Positions 5,552 through 10,120 of a stretch of DNA of 10,120 nt are shown here, one piece after another. Numbering within the stretch: position 1 is the first letter of the stretch; each line of letters opens with the position of its first letter. The notes under the pieces are model-generated. The model had not been told where the DNA came from and made no database searches. It saw only the letters and a program-made list of their open reading frames with translations. The stretch lies in the NCBI GenBank assembly GCA_964478455.1, contig CAYZJD010000153.1, positions 1-10,120 on the forward strand, read 5' to 3'. Source of the DNA: CAYZJD01 sp964478455 (GTDB lineage Bacteria > Acidobacteriota > Terriglobia > Bryobacterales > Bryobacteraceae). A program made the translations under genes and the position numbers.

Positions 5552-5943
5552 GCTTGCGCGAGGAGCTGGAAGCTATGCTTCAAAAAGCCCGGCGGTATGT
5601 AGAATCCGCCGAGACGTTGCGGCTGCGGAGTGATTTCGACTCAGCCGTCTCGCGGCTCTACTACGCGATGTTCTATTGTGCCGAGGCGCTGCTGCGGGCT
5701 CACGGGCAGAGCTTTTCGAGCCATCGGGCTGTCATCTCAGCTTTTGCACAGCAGTTCGTGAGGCCAGCGATTGTTCCCAAGGACCTCCACAGGTGGCTCC
5801 AGACGGCATTCGAGAAGAGGCAAGTGGGTGAGTACGAGTTCGTCGCAGCGATTGAAGAGCCGGAAGTCTTGCAGATGACGTCACAAGCGCGGCAGTTCCT
5901 CTCAATCACCGAGGAGCTTCTGAAGAACGAGGGGCACCTGTGA
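5548..5943 (+). CDS. HEPN domain protein, partner of the MNT nucleotidyltransferase
   Basis: 131 aa, all-helical HEPN fold of the PF05168-like type: a long first helix, then SRLYYAMFYCAEALL (35-49), SSHRAVISAF (57-66) and a C-terminal helix. The motif EKRQVGEYEF (89-98) corresponds to the R..xDY region of this subgroup. The RX4-6H motif that forms the RNase centre in HepT-like toxins is not evident; the closest Arg-His pairs have other spacings (R50-H52, R72-H81). Toxic RNase activity is therefore doubtful, and it may be a non-catalytic partner. The start ATG at 5548 overlaps the MNT stop by 4 nt. It ends 150 bases before the kinase gene; that gap holds no gene, only a candidate -10 for the kinase. 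Confidence 0.88.
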   Translation: MSLREELEAMLQKARRYVESAETLRLRSDFDSAVSRLYYAMFYCAEALLRAHGQSFSSHRAVISAFAQQFVRPAIVPKDLHRWLQTAFEKRQVGEYEFVAAIEEPEVLQMTSQARQFLSITEELLKNEGHL

Positions 5944-6072
5944 GTGGATCCACAACCCGGCCAGAAAGCGTTCTCCCCAATCTCTGTCCAAACGGAGTCC
6001 AACGTCCCCTCTGTCGCTGTTGGTAGCCACCTGTTTTCCGATCGTCTGGCAGGCCGGTGACGGCGGAGGCGC

Positions 6073-6081
6073 TGGTATCAT
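6073..6081 (+). promoter_or_regulatory. Candidate extended -10 promoter for the kinase-enolase operon
   Basis: TGGTATCAT combines a TGn extension with TATCAT (five of six matches). No -35 is evident, which extended -10 promoters can tolerate. The implied start near 6088 leaves only a handful of bases before the TTG at 6094, so the mRNA would be nearly leaderless. Confidence 0.35.
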
Positions 6082-6093
6082 GGACGTTTCCCC

Positions 6094-7086
6094 TTGTTTG
6101 AACTGGACGCTGCCAATGCCGCCCTCTATTTGTCGGCCCGGTGGGGGTACGATGGTTCCGCGGTGCGCGTGACGGCCCTCGGCGGGGGCGTGTCCAACAC
6201 TGTTCTCCTCGTCGAGAGCGGCGCGAGGCGCTTCGTTCTGAAACAGTCCCTGGCCAAGCTGCGTGTGGACATGGACTGGTTCTCCGAGCGCGAGCGCATC
6301 TTTCGCGAGGCGGCGGCGCTGCGGCTGCTGGGGCCTTTCTTCGGCGACGGCGGCGTTCCGGAAGTTCTGTTCGAAGACCGTGAGAACTGTCTCTACGCGA
6401 TGAGCGCTGCGCCGGCGGGCGCGCGGACCTGGAAGTCGTTGCTGATGGAGGGCGCCGGCCGTCTGGAGACGGCGGAGCGGATCGGCGAAATGCTCGCAGC
6501 CATGATCGCCTCTAGCCGCCGGAATCCCGATCTGGAGTCTGCCTTCGGCGATCAGACCGTGTTCGATCAGCTCCGGCTCGACCCGTATTACCGAACAACC
6601 GAGCAACGCCATCCCGACTTAGCTCCATATTTTGAACGCTTGATCGAGGACTGCAAAGCCGCGCGGCTGTCGCTGGTCCACGGGGACTGGAGCCCGAAGA
6701 ACTTCCTGGTGGACGGCGAGGCCGTGATGGCCATCGACTTCGAGGTGATCCATTACGGCAACCCATCGTTCGACGTGGCGTTCTTTCTCAACCATCTCGT
6801 GCTGAAGTCGTTTCATCTCCCGCAGTGGGCACCGCTGTTCGCGCGGCTCGCGGGCCGCTTTTGGGAGACGGTCGCCGGGGCCATGCCGGTGGATGCCCAG
6901 GAACTCGAGGCCGGCGCCCTCCGTCAGCTTGGGGCGCTGCTGCTGGCGCGCATAGACGGCAAGTCGCCGGCTGAGTACATCCGCGCGGAGGACGTGCGGG
7001 CGAACGTGCGTTCCTTTGCACGCGAGTTGATCGTTCATCCGCCGGAGGCGGTCGGTGACGTCTTTCGGAGGTTGTCCGCCTCGTGA
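6094..7086 (+). CDS. Aminoglycoside phosphotransferase-fold small-molecule kinase
   Basis: 330 aa, complete APH/choline-kinase fold. It has a glycine-rich loop LGGGVSNTV (29-37), ATP-anchoring lysine K50 (RRFVLKQ), a Brenner-type catalytic loop HGDWSPKN (196-203; D198 as base, N203) and the metal-binding IDFEV (214-218; D215). Methylthioribose kinase and sugar or choline kinases share this fold. The substrate cannot be assigned, and antibiotic resistance is not implied. The start is TTG at 6094; the upstream ATG at 6080 is out of frame and no strong ribosome binding site is present, so the start is tentative. Its stop overlaps the GTG of the enolase-like gene (GTGA, 7083-7086), showing translational coupling and suggesting that the kinase product or a related phosphorylated acid feeds the enolase-like enzyme. 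Confidence 0.87.
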   Translation: MFELDAANAALYLSARWGYDGSAVRVTALGGGVSNTVLLVESGARRFVLKQSLAKLRVDMDWFSERERIFREAAALRLLGPFFGDGGVPEVLFEDRENCLYAMSAAPAGARTWKSLLMEGAGRLETAERIGEMLAAMIASSRRNPDLESAFGDQTVFDQLRLDPYYRTTEQRHPDLAPYFERLIEDCKAARLSLVHGDWSPKNFLVDGEAVMAIDFEVIHYGNPSFDVAFFLNHLVLKSFHLPQWAPLFARLAGRFWETVAGAMPVDAQELEAGALRQLGALLLARIDGKSPAEYIRAEDVRANVRSFARELIVHPPEAVGDVFRRLSAS

Positions 7087-8429
7087 AGCTCTCCGTCCGG
7101 CGTCTGCGCGCACTCGAAATACTCGACTCGCGGGGCAACCCTACTCTCTCGGTGCAGGCCGGGCTATCCGGCGGCACGACCGCGGAGGCGCAAGTTCCAT
7201 CGGGGGCGTCGACGGGCCGCCACGAAGCCGTCGAACTGCGCGACGGCGATCCACAGCGGTACTTCGGCAGGGGCTGCCGCCGGGCGGCTGCCAACGTGAA
7301 CGAGGTGCTGAGCCCGGCCTTGCAGGGGCTGGATGCGGAAGATCAAGCCGCGCTGGACCGGAGGCTGATCGAACTGGACGGCACGCCGGACAAGTCACGG
7401 CTCGGCGCGAACGCGCTTCTGGGCGTCTCCTGTGCCGTGGCCCGGGCGGCGGCGCGCGCCCGCGGCCGGCCGCTTTGGGAGCATCTGCGCGGCAGCCGCA
7501 AGGCCGTCCTGCCGGTCCCGATGGTCAACATCCTCTCCGGCGGGCTGCATGCGGGGCGCAACATCGAGTTCCAGGATTTTCTCGCTATCCCCCACGGCTT
7601 TGGCTCGTTCTCGGAGTCGCTGGAAGCCGCGGTGCGCATCCACCGCGCCGCTCGCGAGGTGATTGAAGGGCGCGGCCTGGTTCTCACCGGCCTGGCCGAC
7701 GAAGGCGGCTGGGGCCCGCGCCTGGAGTCGAACGAAGCGGCCCTGGACATACTGGTGGAGGCGATTGACGAAGCCGGGTTCCGGCCGGGCGAGCAGGTTT
7801 CGATCGCAATCGACGTCGCATCCTCGCACTTCTTCCGCGACGGCGCTTACCACCTGCGAAGCGAAGGCCGGGTGCTTGGCGCCGCGGAAGTGATGGACGT
7901 GCTCGAGCGGTGGTGCTCGCGATACCCCGTGCTGTCGCTAGAAGACCCACTCGCCGAGGATGAGTGGGAATCCTGGCGGGCGGTCACGCAACGGCTCGGG
8001 GCGCGCGTCCAGATCGTCGGCGACGATTTCTTCGTGACCAACCCGGAGCGCGTCGCGCGCGGTATCCGCGAGAGCGCGGCCAACGGGGTGCTGGTGAAGA
8101 TGAACCAGGCCGGCACGCTCACGGAGACGTTCCAGGTGATCGATATGGCCCGCGAGGCCGGCTTCTTTGCGGTGATCAGCGCCCGGTCCGGTGAGACCGA
8201 GGATTCGTTCCTCGCGGACCTTGCCGTCGCCTCCGGCGCGGGCCAGATCAAGGTGGGGTCGGTGGCCCGGTCCGAGCGCCTGGCCAAGTACAACCGGCTG
8301 CTCCAAATCGAAGCCGAGGCTGGTCTGCCGTATCCTGGTTCGGCGATGTGGGGCCGTCTTGCAAGAGGCGCCGGGGGTGGTTGCAGATCGGTCTCGAATT
8401 CGGGAACAACCGGCCTGCCTTTTTCGTAG
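7083..8429 (+). CDS. Divergent enolase (phosphopyruvate hydratase) paralogue
   Basis: 448 aa, recognisable along its length as enolase, which interconverts 2-phosphoglycerate and phosphoenolpyruvate. Conserved: ILDSRGNPT (13-21), mobile loop PSGASTG (39-45), H156 in GGLHA, Q164, the proton-donor region DEGG (E207), metal ligands D244, E287 and D314, base K339 (VKMNQAGTLTET), R368-S369 and K390. Two normally invariant positions differ. QEF is QDF (D165), and the SHRSGE histidine is alanine (A367, SARSGETED). The C-terminus also departs from the family: after YPGSAMW (417-423) there is a roughly 25-residue tail rich in Gly/Ser instead of the usual AxYAGxxAF ending. The GTG start overlaps the kinase stop by 4 nt. 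It may be an active enolase, a weak one, or an enzyme with a changed substrate. Because the gene sits with a kinase, the housekeeping eno may lie elsewhere (inference). Confidence 0.9.
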   Translation: MKLSVRRLRALEILDSRGNPTLSVQAGLSGGTTAEAQVPSGASTGRHEAVELRDGDPQRYFGRGCRRAAANVNEVLSPALQGLDAEDQAALDRRLIELDGTPDKSRLGANALLGVSCAVARAAARARGRPLWEHLRGSRKAVLPVPMVNILSGGLHAGRNIEFQDFLAIPHGFGSFSESLEAAVRIHRAAREVIEGRGLVLTGLADEGGWGPRLESNEAALDILVEAIDEAGFRPGEQVSIAIDVASSHFFRDGAYHLRSEGRVLGAAEVMDVLERWCSRYPVLSLEDPLAEDEWESWRAVTQRLGARVQIVGDDFFVTNPERVARGIRESAANGVLVKMNQAGTLTETFQVIDMAREAGFFAVISARSGETEDSFLADLAVASGAGQIKVGSVARSERLAKYNRLLQIEAEAGLPYPGSAMWGRLARGAGGGCRSVSNSGTTGLPFS

Positions 8430-8438
8430 GTTCTGGCC

Positions 8439-9095
8439 ATGAAACCCTGGATCCGTCTGCTGTCCGCTGCCGTCGCGATGGTCTGCCTGGCCGGCCTGCT
8501 GCCCGCCGAGGCGCTCGACGAGGCCATCCGCAAGGATTTCCAAGCCGGCTTCTCCGGCGACCCCAGCGCCCTCGACAAGGCCATGAAGGCAACCGAGGAA
8601 GCGCTCGTGAAGAATCCCAAGCACGCCGAAGCGCTGGTGTGGCACGGCGCGGCCACGTTCTTTCTCTGCGGGCAGGCGTATCAGGCGGGCGACATGGTGA
8701 AGGGCGCGGAGCTTTGGGACAGGGGTCTCAAGGAAATGGCCGACGCCGTGTTGCTGGAGCCGGAGAACATCGGCGTGATGAGCATCCGCGCCGGCACCTT
8801 GATGGGCGCGGCCCGGCATCCGATGATGCCGCCGGACATGGGGGCTCAGTTGCTGGAAGTCGCTGTGCCGGATAACGAGAAGATCCTCGCCCTGCACAAG
8901 GACGGATTCGCGAACCTGCCCGCCGGCTATCGGGCAGAGCTGCTGCTCAATATCGCCGAAGGATGGGACATGCTGGGGAAAGAAGACAAGGCCCGCCCGT
9001 ACTTTGAGCGCCTGGGCAAAGAACTGCCCGACACGGAGCCCGGCAAGCGCGCGGCCGCCTGGCTCGAAGCCAAGCAGAAGCCGGCGGAGAAGTAG
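8439..9095 (+). CDS. Secreted TPR-like protein of unknown function
   Basis: 218 aa. The signal peptide has Lys2, Arg6 and a hydrophobic stretch (7-21), with likely cleavage after AEA (residue 25), so the protein is exported to the periplasm. The mature part is helical with TPR-like pairs, for example ALDKAMKATEEALVKNPKHAEALVWHGAATF (44-74) and a C-terminal AELLLNIAEGWDMLGKEDKARPYFERL (about 165-191). A conserved-looking segment, RAGTLMGAARHPMMPPDMG, lies in the middle (about 117-135). No catalytic motif is seen. It starts 9 nt after the enolase-like gene's stop with only a weak ribosome binding site (TAGG), so it is probably in the same operon. A functional link to the kinase and enolase is not evident and may be incidental. 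Confidence 0.8.
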   Translation: MKPWIRLLSAAVAMVCLAGLLPAEALDEAIRKDFQAGFSGDPSALDKAMKATEEALVKNPKHAEALVWHGAATFFLCGQAYQAGDMVKGAELWDRGLKEMADAVLLEPENIGVMSIRAGTLMGAARHPMMPPDMGAQLLEVAVPDNEKILALHKDGFANLPAGYRAELLLNIAEGWDMLGKEDKARPYFERLGKELPDTEPGKRAAAWLEAKQKPAEK

Positions 9096-9124
9096 CGCCG
9101 CCGGCCCCTGCTGTGTTCTTTTGC

Positions 9125-9146
9125 GGCCTGGGCGTCAGGCCATTTT
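9125..9146 (+). terminator. Intrinsic terminator of the kinase-enolase-TPR operon
   Basis: GGCCTG (9125-9130), a 5-nt loop and CAGGCC (9136-9141) form a perfect 6-bp stem followed by ATTTT. It lies 30 bases after the TPR gene stop, in the gap between convergent genes. The stem includes the mdh stop codon on the other strand. The T-run is short, so efficiency is uncertain. Confidence 0.5.
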
Positions 9147-10070
9147 CGTCTTCAGGACGTTGATAACGTCCTGCACCGAAGCCGCGCTCTTGTCAAGCAT
9201 CGCCTTTTCTTCGGGCAGCAACTTGATCTCGTAGATCTTCTCGATGCCTGCTGCGCCGAGTTTCACCGGGACGCCGACGAAGAGGTCGCGAATGCCGTAC
9301 TCGCCGTCGAGGTAGGCGGCGCACGGGAGCACCTTCTTCTTGTCGAGGAGGATCGATTCCACCATCTCCACCGTGGCCGCCGACGGGGCGTAGTACGCGC
9401 TGCCGCTCTTCAGGTATTTGACGATCTCCGCCCCGCCGTCGCGCGTCCTCTGCACCAGCCGGTCGATGGTCGCCTGGTCGAGCAGTTCCGCCAGCGGGAT
9501 TCCCGCCACGCTGGTCAGGCGCACCAGCGGGACCATGGTGTCCCCGTGGCCGCCCAGCACCATTGCCGACACGCTCTCCACCGAGACGCCGAGCTCGCGC
9601 GCGATGAAGGTACGAAAGCGCGCGGTGTCCAGGATTCCCGCCATGCCCACGACGCGGTTCCGGCTGAACTTGGAGACCCTGTGCGCCACCCAACACATGG
9701 CGTCCAGGGGGTTCGTTACCAGGACGAGGATGGAGTTCGGGGAGTACTTCACCGCCTGTTCGGTCGCGGGCCGCACGATGTCGTAGTTGGCCATCAAGAG
9801 GTCATCGCGGCTCATCCCCGGCTTTCGCGGGAAGCCGGCGGTGATGACCACGATGTCGGAGTTCGCCGTGGGCTCGTAATCATTGGCCCCGGTCACCACA
9901 ACGTCATAACCCTGGACCGGGCCGGACTGGAGCAGATCGAGCCCCTTGCCCTGCGGGATGCCCTCGAGGATATCCACGAGGACGACGTCGGCGAGCTCCT
10001 TGTCTGCGATGCGCAACGCAACGTTGGCGCCGACATTGCCGGCGCCCACTACTGTGACTTTTTTTCGCAT
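9135..10070 (-). CDS. mdh: Malate dehydrogenase (lactate-dehydrogenase-like type)
   Basis: 311 aa, the family's normal length. NAD-binding GAGNVG (9-14) with D33 ending strand 2 (VLVDILEG) indicates preference for NAD over NADP. The substrate loop AGFPRKPGMSRDDLL (78-92) carries R82 and R88, the arginines that mark malate rather than lactate specificity. Catalytic D148 (GILDTARFR) and H175 (GGHGDTM) are present. It oxidises malate to oxaloacetate in the TCA cycle. The start ATG at 10070 has AAAGG at 10078-10082 (7-nt spacing). It is convergent with the TPR gene, with 39 bases between the stops, and is probably monocistronic or first in its operon given the promoter directly upstream. Confidence 0.97.
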   Translation of the reverse strand: MRKKVTVVGAGNVGANVALRIADKELADVVLVDILEGIPQGKGLDLLQSGPVQGYDVVVTGANDYEPTANSDIVVITAGFPRKPGMSRDDLLMANYDIVRPATEQAVKYSPNSILVLVTNPLDAMCWVAHRVSKFSRNRVVGMAGILDTARFRTFIARELGVSVESVSAMVLGGHGDTMVPLVRLTSVAGIPLAELLDQATIDRLVQRTRDGGAEIVKYLKSGSAYYAPSAATVEMVESILLDKKKVLPCAAYLDGEYGIRDLFVGVPVKLGAAGIEKIYEIKLLPEEKAMLDKSAASVQDVINVLKTKMA

Positions 10071-10112
10071 GAGGATACCTTTGTCATGAACAGAGTAATC
10101 ACTGCTGCGAGC

Positions 10113-10118
10113 ATTATA
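10113..10118 (-). promoter_or_regulatory. -10 element of the mdh promoter
   Basis: A perfect TATAAT on the minus strand lies about 43 nt before the ATG at 10070, predicting a leader of about 36 nt. The -35 would lie beyond the right edge of the window. Confidence 0.65.
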
Positions 10119-10120
10119 CC

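Noticed and set aside
5902..6612. 236-codon minus-strand frame opposite the kinase
   Set aside because: The plus-strand kinase has an ordered set of catalytic motifs. The minus-strand product has none.
7938..8897. 319-codon minus-strand frame opposite the enolase-like and TPR genes
   Set aside because: His/Arg/Gly-rich shadow spanning two clearly coding plus-strand genes.

Overview
The window is GC-rich, densely packed bacterial chromosome. The order rsmG - parS sites - parA - parB is the arrangement that many bacteria carry close to the replication origin. Gene content, the lactate-dehydrogenase-like malate dehydrogenase and the base composition would fit an Acidobacteriota (Solibacter/Bryobacter-like) genome. 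That placement is an inference from general resemblance and was not tested by a search. No phage, IS or CRISPR content is visible.

Layout. (1) 1-1880, minus strand: a Wzt-type ABC transporter ATPase with a C-terminal carbohydrate-binding domain, followed with an 8-nt overlap by a SAM methyltransferase that runs off the left edge. This looks like the start of an O-antigen/polysaccharide export operon with a good sigma70-type promoter at 1920-1948. (2) 1881-2596: about 700 bases without a protein gene. It holds the promoter, a block of potentially structured RNA (1981-2100), a tRNA-Met(CAU) gene with its own promoter, and unusual repeats: octamer arrays in inverted orientation on both sides of the tRNA, and a diverged second copy of the 3' end of parB. 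(3) 2597-5065, minus strand: rsmG, two parS-like sites, parA and parB (parA and parB overlap). (4) 5225-5943, plus strand: a two-gene MNT nucleotidyltransferase/HEPN module of toxin-antitoxin type with a 4-nt overlap and a very strong Shine-Dalgarno sequence. (5) 6094-9095, plus strand: an apparent three-gene operon of an APH-fold small-molecule kinase, a divergent enolase paralogue (4-nt overlap with the kinase) and a secreted TPR-like protein (9-nt gap), ending at a hairpin at 9125-9146. (6) 9135-10070, minus strand: malate dehydrogenase with a perfect TATAAT box at the right edge.

How the parts relate. ParA, ParB and parS form the chromosome segregation system, and rsmG is its usual upstream neighbour. 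The Wzt/methyltransferase pair suggests export of a glycan whose end may be methylated. The kinase-enolase pair is the least explained part: the enolase keeps most 2-phosphoglycerate/metal ligands but has Ala in place of the conserved SHRSGE histidine and Asp in place of the conserved QEF glutamate, has an unusual C-terminus, and is translationally coupled to a kinase of unknown substrate. A changed substrate or reaction is possible. The repeat architecture around the tRNA and the parB tail is the most unusual non-coding structure.
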